From assembly GCF_040954645.1 (NCBI RefSeq), contig NC_092805.1, forward strand, positions 75,858,564 through 75,922,563: DNA of 64,000 nucleotides, given 5' to 3'. Positions within the stretch are counted from its first letter, which is position 1, and each line of letters begins with the position of its first letter. Below the pieces are notes generated by a model. That model was not told where the DNA came from. It searched no databases and was given only the letters and a program-made list of their open reading frames with translations. Positions 48,084 through 58,503 of this stretch are shown here, piece by piece. This DNA is from Diabrotica undecimpunctata (lineage: Eukaryota; Arthropoda; Insecta; Coleoptera; Chrysomelidae). Position numbers and translations under genes: made by a program.

Positions 48084-50747
48084 CTACTTCAGGTAACTCG
48101 TCACTGCTCTGTCCACCCCACTGCTAGTGGGGAGTAATGTAATATTTTTCGTTTGGGCGATACATTTGGGTGAAAGCTTCAGGAATGTGACTCGTTCCAG
48201 TACTCTTTCGCTCCGATTTCCATCGCAAATAATGGATATGTGTATCGTGACTGGCGTGATAACTAGCCAGAGGTTGGGAGTACCCATCTTACTCCATTGA
48301 GCTGTCTGTATTGTCCTGGCTACCACTGGACATGTGCTATTCTTAGATCGCTCGTAAATTTCTTCTAGTATGCAGTTTGGTTGGGTATCCATGTTTCTTA
48401 TAGCCGTTGGTGAGCACGCTATCTGCGCCTTTGTCAACAGTAAGCACCTTTCTCTATCTTCCGTGGTCAATTCGAAGTAGTGCAGTGTGTTATAATCTAC
48501 GACCAGTAGATTCCTTGGGGCGACAAATGTGCGCAACACCGACCCCTCAACGTTAAGTGGTATGGCCGTGACTTTGAGCATGCTGTACTTATTTTTCCCT
48601 GTCACTATGAAGTAGCCGATGACTGTTATATATCTGTCGTCATGACTGACTTCTGTTTCTATAATGGGTTGTCGTCGTATTTCGACCCCTTGAGGCAGTA
48701 TCTGCCCTGCTTTCCCTATTAATTTGGTTATTTCACCCGGTTTCACTATATCAATGAAGTGTCCGTGGTTATAGTGAAGGTTTAATATTCCCTCGTAAAA
48801 TTGAGTATATTCGTTTATGAAGTCCATAACTTGTAATGCTATCGTTTGTATTCGTAACGTGCTATATTCGGTTTCTAGTTTTTGTGCTTTGTCTTCTACT
48901 TCGTTAAGTCCTTTAGATATTTCTTGTAGACCTGTGATTAGTGCTTTGTTAAACTTGTTCATTTGCTCGTTTATCCTGTTCTCTGTGTGATTGATTGATG
49001 TTATTGTTTCTAACATTATCTTCGCCTGGTGCTGTGATCCCTTTATTAGCTCCTTTTGGTTATTATCTAATGCTTCAATGTTACTGTAGGCTTCGTCATT
49101 GACTCCAAATACTGAGGTTAATATTGTTCCTAATATTCCTCTTCTTTCCCTTCCTTTTATTTCTACTGTCAGCCCCTCGCTTACTGACTCCGCCTTTCTT
49201 TGTCCTTCCTCCAATTTCTCTATTATATCCTTACAATTCACGATTTTTATCTCATGACACAGTTCTCGTACGCCTTGTATCATATTTCCTATTAGTTGGT
49301 GCTCTGTTCGAATTCTTCCTTTTTCGAGTAACACCTTTATTCGAAATGTTCCCCGGTCTATGACGACCTCTCCAAGGTCTTCTGTGAAAAATCCTGGTAC
49401 CGGATTATATATTTTATACGGTTCTGCCTTTATGGGTTTTAACATCGTTACAAACATTATAGCTACTAGTATTTTCTTCCATCTTAGTGCTGCTGCCTTT
49501 TTCGGCTTTTCCTGTTTCTCTTCTTCCAGTCGTATTAGCTTATGTATGGGTCTTTTAGTCAGTTTCCCGTTTGCCTTTCTCACTGTTACTACTCTGGTTA
49601 ATCCCTCCGCTCCAGGGTGTGTTTCTGTTACCCTCGCTAATGGCCATCTGCCTGGAGGTGTATCCTCTTCTTTAATTATAACTATTTCTTCTTCTTTTAT
49701 GTTAGGGTGCGCCTTATGCCATCTATTTCTCTGTTGTAATTGGTGCAGGTATTCCTGTTTCCAAATTTTCCAGAAGTCTCTTTTTATTTTCTCCACTAAT
49801 CTCCACCTCGTCGGCATCTTCAAATAAGTCGTAAGCTCTTCTTCCCGATTTGGTGATATAATTTCTCTCCCTATAAGGAAGTGAGCTGGTGTCAGGGCTA
49901 TTTTCCCTTCAGGGTCTTCTGATGACCCACATAATGGTCTCGAGTTCATACATGCTTCTATTTGTGCCAGCACCGTACTCAATTCTTCATATGTTAGAAC
50001 TGTTTCCCCGATGATTCTTCTCAAGTGATATTTCATTATTCGCACTGCGCTCTCCCATAATCCTCCGAAATGTGGTGCATATGCAGGTATGACATGCCAC
50101 TGGGTACCTCGTGCCCGTAATCCTTGTTTTATCTCGTCATCTATTTTTTGATTTTCTTTTTTCAACAAATTTGCTGTTCCTACGAATGTGGTTCCGTTAT
50201 CGCTGTATACGTTGTTGCACTGTCCTCTGCGTGCCGTAAATCTCTTGAACGCTGCGATGAAAGCATCCGTAGACATATCGCTTACTACCTCAAGGTGTAC
50301 TGCCTTCGTTGACAGACACACAAATACTGAGATGTAGCCCTTATAGCTCCTCTGTCCTCTGCCTCTCGTGGTACTTATTTTTATTGGCCCGGCATAATCT
50401 ATCCCTGTGTTAGTAAAGGGATGACTCGGGTTCACTCTGTCTTTCGGTAGATCTCCCATTAATTGTTGTGCTGTTTGGCTTTTATACCTCCTGCACCTTA
50501 AACATTTTGCTAGATGATCTTTCACTGTTCTTCTGCCGTTGATTATCCAGTATTTCCTTTTTATGTACTGTAGTGTTTGTTGTAATCCGCTATGTAGATT
50601 TCTTGCGTGACTATCTGTTATAAGTAACTTTGTTAATGCACTATCCTTTGGCAAAATTATCGGATGTTTTTCTCCGTACTTTAGATTCGTGTGTCTCAGT
50701 CTTCCGGTGACTCTTAGTATTCCTTGTCTATCCAGGAATGGTACCAA
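48084..50747 (-). pseudogene. Bel2 integrase and env-like ectodomain in one frame
   Basis: An 887-codon frame. First part: integrase zinc domain (about residues 45-95) and DDE core (IDYAGPI, SDNGTTF, then the BEL-type E region GGLWESAV), ending near residue 420. No stop separates it from the env-like part, which begins with a hydrophobic segment (WKKILVAIMFVTML) that may be an internal signal. It has a furin-like RERR followed by GILGTILTSVFGV, an arrangement like the F-type envelope proteins of insect errantiviruses, then heptad-rich helices and cysteines. A TAG at 48084-48086 removes the anchor. The frame is shifted relative to the RT part upstream (indel near 50780). Confidence 0.85.
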
Positions 50748-50752
50748 TGACG

Positions 50753-52122
50753 CTAATTTATTTTCTTGTCTAATTGCTGTTTCTTCTCCAGCTTATTTAT
50801 TTCTGGTTTGAAGTAGGCGTGCTGTGTGTGCTTTATCACCTTTAATAGCGTTTCCTCTAATTCTTGGACTGTAATCTGACTTTGTCCATTGTCCTTCTTT
50901 TTTCTGCATTTGTCTGCAAATCTCCTACAATATGAAAGTACTCTTCTCATTCTTTCTAAATTTGAGAATCTCTCGCATATGTCCTCCTTTATCGTTGTCG
51001 TGTGCACCGTTATTTTCGTTTTGACTTCCTCCTCATTTGTCTCTGGTATTTCTTCTGATTCCTGAGTTAAAGTTTTGTTACTAGTCGGTCCCTTCCACCA
51101 TAGCTCTGCTTCTAATAATTCTGATGCGGTACTTCCACGTGAGAGGATGTCCGCTGGATTTTCCTTTGTATCTACCTTATGCCAATTTTTCGGTCCTATA
51201 ACGCGTCTTATTTCCTCTACTCTGTTGGCGACGAACATTTTCCACCTTTTTGATGATCCCCTTATCCAAGCCAGGGTTATCGTTGAGTCCGACCATGCAT
51301 ATACCTCAATGTTTTCCCTGTTCAATGCTTGTAGGGTTTTCTTCATTAAATTTGCTAGTAGTACCGCGGCACACAGCTCGAGCCTCGGTAACGTCGTTTT
51401 CCCTTTCAATGATGCGACTTTCGATTTTGCTATCATTAGATTCGTTTTAATTTCTGGGCCTAATACCCTTGAGTAGATTACCGCTCCATATCCTTTCATA
51501 GACGCATCTGCAAATCCATGTAGTTCTACTCTGTTTATCTTGCTTAAGTTGTTCCACCTGGGCAATGTTATTTTCTCCAGATTTACTAATTGCGCCTGGT
51601 ATGTATTCCACCTGCTTTGTTGGTTGCTAGTTAATTCTTTATCCCAACTGGTCTTTTGCTCCCATAATTCCTGTATGAACATTTTCGCCTGAATTACTAC
51701 AGGTGCTATCCATCCCAGTGGGTCGTATAGTTTTGCTACTTCTGACAGTACGTGTCTTTTCGTTATTTTCTTTGCCGTCGTTATCCCTATTTTGAATGTG
51801 ATTATATCCTCTTTAGGTGACCAGTGCATTCCTAACGTTTTCCGTACTTCTTCTTGTTTGAATGCCTTCGAGTCTACGTTCCTCATATCCTCCGGTACGT
51901 TCTCCATTATTTTTTCTTCGTTGCTCAACCATTTTCTAAGAGTGAAACCTCCTTTTCTGAACAGTTGTATTAATTCCTTTTGGGCTGTTTCTGCTTCCTG
52001 CACTGTCTCAGCTCCTCCTAGTATATCGTCTACATACATGTTTTCTTTTACAATTTTCGATGCCAACGGGAACCTCGCTCCTTCGTCTTCTTGTAATTGT
52101 TGTATTGTTCTTAACGCTAAAA
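50753..52122 (-). pseudogene. Bel2 Pol: RT second half and RNase H, 5'-deleted
   Basis: The frame starts right after the PBS: LALRTIQQLQEDEGARFPLA, then YVDDILGG (about 52030; catalytic), CADASMK-type RNase H region (GFADASMKGYGAVIYSR, LPRLELCAAVLLANL, WSDSTITLAWI, ENPADILSRG). Ends in a stop at 50753, where a small indel shifts the frame before the integrase. The first half of RT, the protease and gag are missing: the deletion runs from just behind the PBS into RT. A Met at 52018 is available but probably not a natural start. Confidence 0.88.
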
Positions 52123-52139
52123 TCCGGCTCGAAGGACCA
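52123..52139 (-). other. Bel2 primer binding site, tRNA-Tyr
   Basis: Minus strand TGGTCCTTCGAGCCGGA immediately after the 5' LTR. Its complement TCCGGCTCGAAGGACCA is the 3' end of eukaryotic tRNA-Tyr including CCA, a 17-base perfect match as far as I can recall. Confidence 0.85.
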
Positions 52140-52605
52140 TGAACAAATTCCCCTCGTTGGCTCAGTGAAGATGTTCGTTCTGTTGTAATGGAAACACCAA
52201 ATAATAGTAGCAGAGTTTATTGTTGAGACGTACACTATGGGTGTAGACCCGGGATTACTTTGAGTAGAGACTGATGAAGTTGATCGTTGAAGACTATATG
52301 TTCGTTGAGTGAATATTGATTGAATGCTTCTCTAGTCAAGAGATATTAGTTTTATATAAATTCTATTTGGGTCAATATTTTTCGCGTACCTAGCGTGATA
52401 TGTGTATTTAATTTATGTAAATTGTTTAACTTTGTCAGTACTTTTGACTGATGTCCAAATTATTATTTATAATTGACCAAATGTGTATGTAACCTAATTA
52501 ACTACGTGTGTGTATTTAATAACAAATAGATTCATTCGGTCTACTGGGTGATAAAATTATACTGTCCAATTTCGGATATGAATTCTGAAGATTTGATATT
52601 GGACA
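52140..52605 (-). repeat. Bel2 5' LTR
   Basis: 466 bases; see Bel2. Followed (on plus) by CTATC and the right end of hAT1. Confidence 0.95.
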
Positions 52606-52610
52606 CTATC

Positions 52611-52712
52611 TGAATATAAAAATCGGTAGAATTTAAGCCTGTGTCGGTAGATCGGTAGAAATACGTCGAAATCGGTAGATCTACCGATTTATCGGTAGGT
52701 TTGGGAACACTG
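52611..52712. repeat. hAT1 right TIR and sub-terminal repeats
   Basis: About five copies of TCGGTAGA in direct and inverted form (including ATCGGTAGATCTACCGAT, a perfect palindrome near 52672-52689), then the TIR ending CACTG at 52712. Confidence 0.85.
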
Positions 52713-52720
52713 ATAGCGGA

Positions 52721-52813
52721 GCTTTGCCCTTTCTACTGTCGATACACTCCTACTTCATGGGTTGGTTCGCGCGCACGCTGGTTTAACGGTGATGGCTTGG
52801 ACTCATCGTTACA
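52721..52813 (-). repeat. Gyp2 3' LTR, inner part
   Basis: Matches 58411-58503 with one visible substitution. With 45506-46023 it makes a 611-base LTR. Confidence 0.93.
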
Positions 52814-52829
52814 CCCCCTCTTCCTGGGG
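52814..52829 (-). other. Gyp2 polypurine tract
   Basis: Minus strand CCCCAGGAAGAGGGGG directly before the 3' LTR start TGTAACGATG. Confidence 0.85.
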
Positions 52830-53022
52830 AAAAAAAAAATTTTGGAACAAAATTTTTTTTTTTTATTTTTATTCCTTGCCAGGTACTTGGTTACCCTAAA
52901 AAAAAATTTACAATACATCGAAATAAAAAATGTCCGCCCTAAAAAAAATATAAATATCGTCTTCTTAAACAAAAAATCGTCTTCCTCTCTCTTTAAAAAA
53001 AAACGTCTTCCTTCGTGGGGCT
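52830..53022. other. Gyp2 homopolymer-rich leader to polypurine tract
   Basis: Long A and T runs (8-12 bases each) alternating with short clusters such as CGTCTTC. No gene seen. Confidence 0.6.
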
Positions 53023-53352
53023 TCAATTATTGGTTTTTATCCTCAGCACCTGGTTCGGGAGTCTCAGTCTGTATTTTTTTCCTTTATGCTGCGGCGGAAC
53101 TAGTGAGAGCAGCGGGATTGACACTGGAATTGACTGGACTTTCTGAATTTTTGTGATGCCCATGGTTGGTTCATCGAAAAGGTTCTTGAATTTGGAAATA
53201 GCCTTTATCAGGGGCTCGCAGCCTTTGCCCGGGGTGTTAGGTTTTGGTGTATTTCCTAATGGTGATATTACTTCTGGAACGGTGTATGGTGGCGGCGTAA
53301 CTGTGCCGTCCATTTCTATGTCACTGTAATATATTTCTAATGTGTCTGACAT
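53023..53352 (-). CDS. Gyp2 small ORF after pol, unknown
   Basis: A 109-residue frame starting ATG 76 bases after the pol stop. The N-terminal half is acidic and proline/threonine-rich (MDGTVTPPPYTVPE; PPPY is a possible late-domain motif that recruits ESCRT partners). The C-terminal half is basic. No signal peptide or membrane helix, so not an envelope. It has no known relative to me. Could be an accessory protein or the remainder of a spliced gene. Confidence 0.5.
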   Translation of the reverse strand: MSDTLEIYYSDIEMDGTVTPPPYTVPEVISPLGNTPKPNTPGKGCEPLIKAISKFKNLFDEPTMGITKIQKVQSIPVSIPLLSLVPPQHKGKKYRLRLPNQVLRIKTNN

Positions 53353-53428
53353 TGTATTTGAAGGTAACTGTAAACTGTATTAAAATATACTGTCACTACT
53401 TGGTGTTGACTGTAAGTGCTTGGACTGA

Positions 53429-56400
53429 TTAAGGAGTAGGGAAATCGGTAAATGCGGGTTTTAGGTCTTTGATATGAGCTGTTATTGTACGGTTTTTATC
53501 GTCGTGTTTTAATTTGAATATTACATTAGAACACACTTTTGTTATAGTATATGGGCCTGAAAATTTCGGTGCTAATTTGGCGTTAAAATTTTTGGCGGCA
53601 TTTGAGAGTTGGTATTCCCTTTTCATGACTTTGTCGTTTATTGTGGGTTTCCACTCTCTTCGTCGTAAGTTGTAGTAATGGCTTTGAGTTGTAAAAGCTT
53701 TTGCCAGGTTTGTACGTACTAATTCGAATGTTTCTCGTAGTTTATGCCATTTTATGTTTTGATCGGTATGTTGTGTGTCGTTTGGGGTGTTTACGACTTT
53801 ACTTGGAATTTCTAGTTCGTGTCCAAAGTTCAGGAAGGCTGGGGAGAAACCCGTTGAATCGTGTTTAGCTGTATTATATGCGAATAGTAGTTCTGGAAGG
53901 CTCGTGTCCCATTTCTTATGGTTATTATCGCAGAACTGAGCTATCATTGTTTTGATTACTCTGTTTGTTCTTTCTACTGGATTATTCTGGGGAGAATATG
54001 GCGGAATGTTTCTTTTAGAAATCTGGAATTCGTCTAGCAACTTTCGTACTTCCCTGTTATCGTATGTTCTTGCGTTGTCTGATATTAGTTCTTTGGGTGA
54101 TCCGAATCTCATAATGATTTTATCTTTTAAGTTCTGACAGACTGATTTTGCCGTTGCTGTTCTGATCGGTATGGCTTCGACCCATTTTGAAAAGGTGTCC
54201 TGGAATGTCATTATATATTTGTTTCCTTTGCTGGATGTTGGAAGGGGTCCTATGATGTCGGTTGAAACGGTGTGCCATGGATGTGGCGGAATTTGTGTAG
54301 ATTGCATGCGGCCTGGAGTTAAGCTTTGTTGCGGCTTAAATTGCTGACAGTTCTTGCAGTTCCTGACGAACTTTGCGGCGTCTTTAAACATCCCTGGCCA
54401 GTAGTATTTTCTAGCTAGGCGGGTTATTGTTTTGGCTATTCCTAGATGTCCTGCGGTCGGTTGCTCGTGGTTTTCTGCCAGGAGTTGTTGTCTCTTGTGG
54501 TTTGGGATGCATAGTTTCCAGGGGTTGGATACCTCTGTCTCTTTTAAATCGTATTTGTCCCAGAAGTGTCGATAGAGAAGTCCATCTTTGATAGAGTAGT
54601 CTGGAAATAGTTGCGGATTTGTCTGGATTTTATTTAAAGCTTTATTGTACCATTCGTCGGGTTCTACATCTTCTACGTTTATTATGCAAACCAGATCTAC
54701 TGGTTCTCTAGAGAGCGCGTCGGCCAGGACGTTCTGGGAGCCCTTTCTGTAAATGACATCGAAGTCAAATTGTTGCAGCAGCATTGCCCATCTAGCTATT
54801 CTACCTGTAGGGTTTTCCATTGTTTGTAAGTATCGTAGACTTTGATGATCTGTGATAATTGAAAATGGGTATCCTTCGATGTAGGGTTTCATCTTTTCTA
54901 TACCGAAGATGATCGCTAGTAGTTCTTTTTCTGTAACGCTGTAATTTTTTTCGGCATTTGTTAGGGTTCGACTTGCGTAAGCGATGACTTGTTCCTGTCC
55001 TTCGTCGTTTGTTTGTACTAAAGCTACTCCTAAACCGTGGTTCGAAGCGTCAGATTGTAAAAAAAAATCTTTTCTGGAAGTCCGGGCAGATCAGTATTGG
55101 AGCTTGTGTCAGTAGTAATTTTATTTTGTTAAATGCTTCCTCTTGGTCTCTGTCCCAAGTCCAATGTTGTTTTTTCTTTAGTAGCTTTGTTAAAGGGGCT
55201 GCAGTTCGTGAAAAATCTTTTATAAATCTCCTATACCATGAGATGATGCCCAAAAATCGGCGTAGTTGTTTAACGGTTTTTGGTGCGGGATATTCGACTA
55301 TAGCTTTTGTCTTGTTGTCGTCCACTTTTATTCCCGTTTTGTTTACTACATGGCCTAAATAATTTATCTCTTCTTTGCAGAATTTACATTTGTCTATATT
55401 AATTCGTAGTTTGGCCTGCTGTAATCTGTGCAGTACTTCTTTTAAGTTTTCCATATGTTCCTCGAACGTTTTCCCCAGTACTATTATGTCGTCTAAATAG
55501 GCGAATGCATGTGGTTCCATTTCTGGGCCGATTACTGTATCTAGTAATCGTTGAAAAGTAGCGGAGGCGGCGTGTAATCCGAATGGAAGTACTTTGAACT
55601 GGAATAGTCCTTTCCCTGGTGGTATGAAAGCGGTCAAGGGTTTGCTTGCTTCGGAAAGTGGTACTTGCCAATATCCATTTTTTAGATCTAACGTGGTAAA
55701 ATATTTTGCAGATTTTAACTTTTCTAGGATATGATTGATGTACGGTAATGGGTAGGCATCTTTTTCTGAGATGTCGTTGATTTTCCTAAAATCGATGCAA
55801 AATCTGTATCCGTTGTTGTCCTTCTTTTTTACTAAGACGATGGGGGAACTGTACGGGCTATTGGATTTTTCTATCACGTTATCTTCTAGCATCTTATCTA
55901 TCTCATCGTTTATGATCTTCTGCATTGCCGGGTTTCGGGGCCTGTATCTTTGTTTGATCGGTGTATTATGTTTGAGTTTTATTGTATGTTCGGTTACATG
56001 TGTTGTTCCTTTAATTTGTTTAAATTTCTCCAATTCTGTTAGTAACAATTCCTGTAATTGTTTTTTTTCGGTATTGTTTAGTGTAGTACTGATGTCGAGC
56101 TGCTCTCGTATTGGACTGTTCGTGAATTCCGGTATGTATGACGGAATATCTTCGGTCTGGTCGTCGGCCGCGGTATCGGTCGGTAGTTCGGTATATCTTC
56201 GGTCTGGTTGTCGACCGCGGTATCGGTCGGTAGTCGGTATATTTTCGGTCTGGTCTTCGACCGCGGTATCGGTCGGTAGTCGGTGGGTCGTTTTGTTATA
56301 TATTTTGCTTCTCTGTTGGAGCGGATGTCTTGCGGTTGGTGTTTCGTTGACCCTGGAATTGGTCGGTATTCGGTTATTATCTGCATTGTACGATCTGGAT

Positions 56401-56800
56401 CCGTGTTCTGTCCTGGTTGGGTATTGTTCTCTCCTTACGCGATTTCTATTTAAGATGTTTGATAAATCAAGGCCCCATCTTGTTATTTCATGCATTCCCA
56501 GTACTACTTCTGAAGCTAGGTTTGGTAAAAAATGTAGCTTGGCTTTTCTCCAAACGTTGTCTATGGAACATTTTGCTGTAAAACAGATTTCTATGTTGCT
56601 GGTTTTTCCATCTGCCAGCGTGATCTTTAAAGCTTTTCTGTCGCTTTTTGTTCCACATTGTTCCAATATTTTTTTACCTTTTTGTCCTATAAACGAATTT
56701 TGGGCTCCTGTGTCTATTAGTGCTCTTAACTTTTTACCGTTGCTGAACGTTATCGTTGTGTGGGGTCGTTGATCTGTATAGTGTGCGTAGCTGGAGGTTG
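53429..56800 (-). pseudogene. Gyp2 Pol: PR-RT-RH-IN with one homopolymer frameshift
   Basis: Pol is -1 relative to gag with an overlap, as in most gypsy elements. Protease (LRALIDTGAQNSF, about 56710), a variable spacer containing a 46/47-base minisatellite, RT (YLDDIIVLG near 55490), then RNase H. At a run of T/A (55056-55065) the frame shifts by one base, just before RNase H DAS. RNase H continues in the other frame (TDHQSLRYLQ at 54850), then integrase (HLGIAKT...CKNCQQF zinc domain, TDIIGPLP, SDNARTYD, ERTNRVI) and a C-terminal domain (FSGPYTITKV). A single indel is the only damage, and it could be a sequencing error. Confidence 0.92.
56151..56290. repeat. Minisatellite in Gyp2 pol, units of 47 and 46 bp
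   Basis: Three copies starting TTCGGTCTGG at 56151, 56198 and 56244, each containing CCGCGGTATCGGTCGGTAGT. Two units add up to 93 bases, a multiple of three, so the outer copies are read in one frame (LPTDTA..DQTE.IP) and the middle one in another (TTDRYRGRQPDRRY). Confidence 0.88.
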
Positions 56801-56812
56801 TTAGGGAGGACT

Positions 56813-57787
56813 CTAAATGCTGACTGGGTTGCCTCCTTCTTGTCCAGTCCTGTTGGAGTTTTCCGGTCGGCTTCTACATTGGCAGTTATTGGAAGTTGTT
56901 CCTCGGGTTCCGCAATGGCTGCAGAAGAGTACAGCGATAGCTCTGCAGTTTCTTCTGTTGTGGCCTCTGCGGCCGCATCTCCAACAACAAGTCTGTCTGT
57001 CGAAATTCTGTATTTTGTTATTACGACTATTTGCCTGTGTCCAGTCACACCGTGTATTGTTTCTGTTGTATATTTCTTTTTGGACCATATCATATTCTTC
57101 CGCTAGTCTGATGATGTCCTGTGTTGACGATACGTCTTGCCTCTTTATATACAACTTGTATTTCGGGTTCATATTGGTGTATATCCTGTTTAGTTCTTCT
57201 TGGTGATTGAATTCACCATGTCTTCTGATCATTGTTTGAATATCAATGATGTAGTCTTTTACACCTTCGTTGTTTCGTTGGAGTCGGTTCCGGATTTGAG
57301 CTTCCAGAGATTGCGTGAGAACGGAGGAAACGAAGAAATTGCGGAAATCTTGTTCGAAGTCTTTTAATTCGTTCCAATATTTATTATTGTTTCTGTACCA
57401 TAGTAATGCTTTCCCGTTTAATGTTTCTGGTAGAGCTTGTAAAACGTGGGTGTCTTGTAGGCCGTAAGCTGTCTGGAGTTCTTTCAACTGTTCTATGAAT
57501 TCTATTGGGTCTCTTGAACCGTCAAAGTGTAACCCCCATTTGCGTACTATTTCCATCTTTCTTTGTCTGTCTTCCATCTGGTTTTCTTCTATTTCCTCTG
57601 GGTTTTGGCCTTTTTGAGTTGGTGCCTTGATGATCGCAACTAATCTCGCTCTTAGCTCGCTGAAATTCCCTTCCGTCGGCTGTTCTCTGTTTGTTAATTC
57701 GGCTATAAGTTCGTCTTTCTTTAATAGGTACACCCAACTAACCTTCGACGTTTCCGGAGCGTCTGTCATTTTTGAACTGTGAATCAC
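56813..57787 (-). CDS. Gyp2 Gag
   Basis: Intact 324-residue frame from the ATG at 57787. N-terminal region with a helix pair of SAP-like appearance (LLKKDELIAELTNREQPTEG, LRARLVAII), a Retrotrans_gag-like middle (ALPETLNGKALLWYRNNNKY, VSSVLTQSLEAQIRNRLQRN), and a CCHC knuckle CWRCGRRGHNRRNC followed by a second cysteine cluster (CSHCGTRGTTSNNC). Stop overlaps the -1 frame of pol, so pol is probably made by frameshifting. Confidence 0.9.
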   Translation of the reverse strand: MIHSSKMTDAPETSKVSWVYLLKKDELIAELTNREQPTEGNFSELRARLVAIIKAPTQKGQNPEEIEENQMEDRQRKMEIVRKWGLHFDGSRDPIEFIEQLKELQTAYGLQDTHVLQALPETLNGKALLWYRNNNKYWNELKDFEQDFRNFFVSSVLTQSLEAQIRNRLQRNNEGVKDYIIDIQTMIRRHGEFNHQEELNRIYTNMNPKYKLYIKRQDVSSTQDIIRLAEEYDMVQKEIYNRNNTRCDWTQANSRNNKIQNFDRQTCCWRCGRRGHNRRNCRAIAVLFCSHCGTRGTTSNNCQCRSRPENSNRTGQEGGNPVSI

Positions 57788-57880
57788 CTTGTCTTTGATT
57801 AAAATTTGAAATGTAGTACTGTCTCATGAAAATAAAATTCGGAATTCGGTCGGTATTATTGTTTAAAACGTATTTTTCTG

Positions 57881-57892
57881 CTCGGGCGCCAT
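57881..57892 (-). other. Gyp2 primer binding site
   Basis: Minus strand TGGCGCCCGAGCAG starts two bases after the LTR end; position and TGG start are typical. Confidence 0.8.
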
Positions 57893-57893
57893 T

Positions 57894-58503
57894 TGTGACG
57901 TCCTCTCGTGGGAGTCACTATCCGGGTAGCTTTTAGACAGTCAGAGACAGAGTTCAAGATAAAAATAAAACTTTATTGCCTTCCTTAAATTAAATTGACA
58001 AAAATCTTATAAACATATTTACAATTTGGTTTAGTCTTCTCAGTACCTGGCCTATTTATTCAAATTAAGTTTGACCTTGTCATATGGAACCAGTCTTATC
58101 GGCAAGCGAATGTGTATTTGAAATTTTACGGTTTTAATAACAGCGGACGATAGGTATAAAGGAAGGAAAGGAGCTCAACACGTCCCTTAAGTGATTCGGG
58201 TTAATAGGACACTCCTCGACAATCTCAACACGACTGTTTCAGAGTACGGGTAGTGAAAAGCTCAACACGCTTTTCGGGTAAAGACGGTAAAAGAAAAGGA
58301 AACAACTTGTGAACTCAACACGTCCGCAAGCCGGGTAGGGAAGAGAGAACCTTCAGTCAACACCTGTCGATTCTGTCTCTGTGAGGAAATGTTGCCGTTT
58401 ATATAGCGGAGCTTTGCCCTTTCTACTGTCGATACACTCCTACTTCATGGGTTGGTTCGCGCGCACGATGGTTTAACGGTGATGGCTTGGACTCATCGTT
58501 ACA
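57894..58503 (-). repeat. Gyp2 5' LTR
   Basis: 610 bases, TGTAACG to CGTCACA on the minus strand. Carries a TATA box (minus strand TATATAAACGGC, about 58395-58406). Flanked outside by ACCT. Confidence 0.94.

Larger units (their letters stand above)
47054..52605 (-). mobile_element. Bel2: BEL/Pao element with env-like region, inside hAT1
   Basis: LTRs 47054-47517 and 52140-52605 (TGAACAAATT to TTGGACA) appear identical apart from a 2-base AT indel, so insertion is very young. CTATC flanks both ends (47049-47053, 52606-52610), the 5-bp duplication of BEL/Pao. On the minus strand the 5' LTR is followed by a perfect tRNA-Tyr PBS and then directly by the second half of RT: gag, protease and first half of RT are deleted. 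RNase H, integrase and an env-like region follow. Broken by a frameshift and one stop. Confidence 0.95.
46024..52712. mobile_element. hAT1: non-autonomous hAT element, host of Bel2
   Basis: Ends CAGTGTTCCCAAAC (46024) and reverse complement GTTTGGGAACACTG (to 52712), a typical hAT terminal inverted repeat. The eight bases ATAGCGGA occur on both sides (46016-46023 and 52713-52720), the hAT hallmark. Without Bel2 it is about 1.13 kb. Sub-terminal repeats ATCGGTAGA crowd both ends. No transposase frame beyond a 24-codon minus-strand start near 46530 (MSSSSESDSNLGETSSR), so it depends on a transposase elsewhere. Confidence 0.93.
45506..58503 (-). mobile_element. Gyp2: full-length Ty3/gypsy element with 4-bp target duplication
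   Basis: Minus-strand element inserted in Bel1 with ACCT on both sides (45502-45505 and 58504-58507). 5' LTR 57894-58503; 3' LTR 45506-46023 plus 52721-52813, split by hAT1. The LTRs differ at about five visible positions in 610. PBS, gag (57787-56813), pol (to 53429), a small extra ORF (53352-53023) and polypurine tract (52814-52829). Pol has one homopolymer frameshift, otherwise coding looks intact, so insertion is recent. Confidence 0.95.

Noticed and set aside
53023..53352. Gyp2 small ORF as an envelope protein
   Set aside because: No signal peptide, cleavage site or membrane segment; kept as an unknown ORF instead.
55771..56772. 333-codon plus-strand frame opposite Gyp2 protease and RT
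   Set aside because: Antisense of a clearly coding region; hydrophobic composition is what the complement of this codon use gives.
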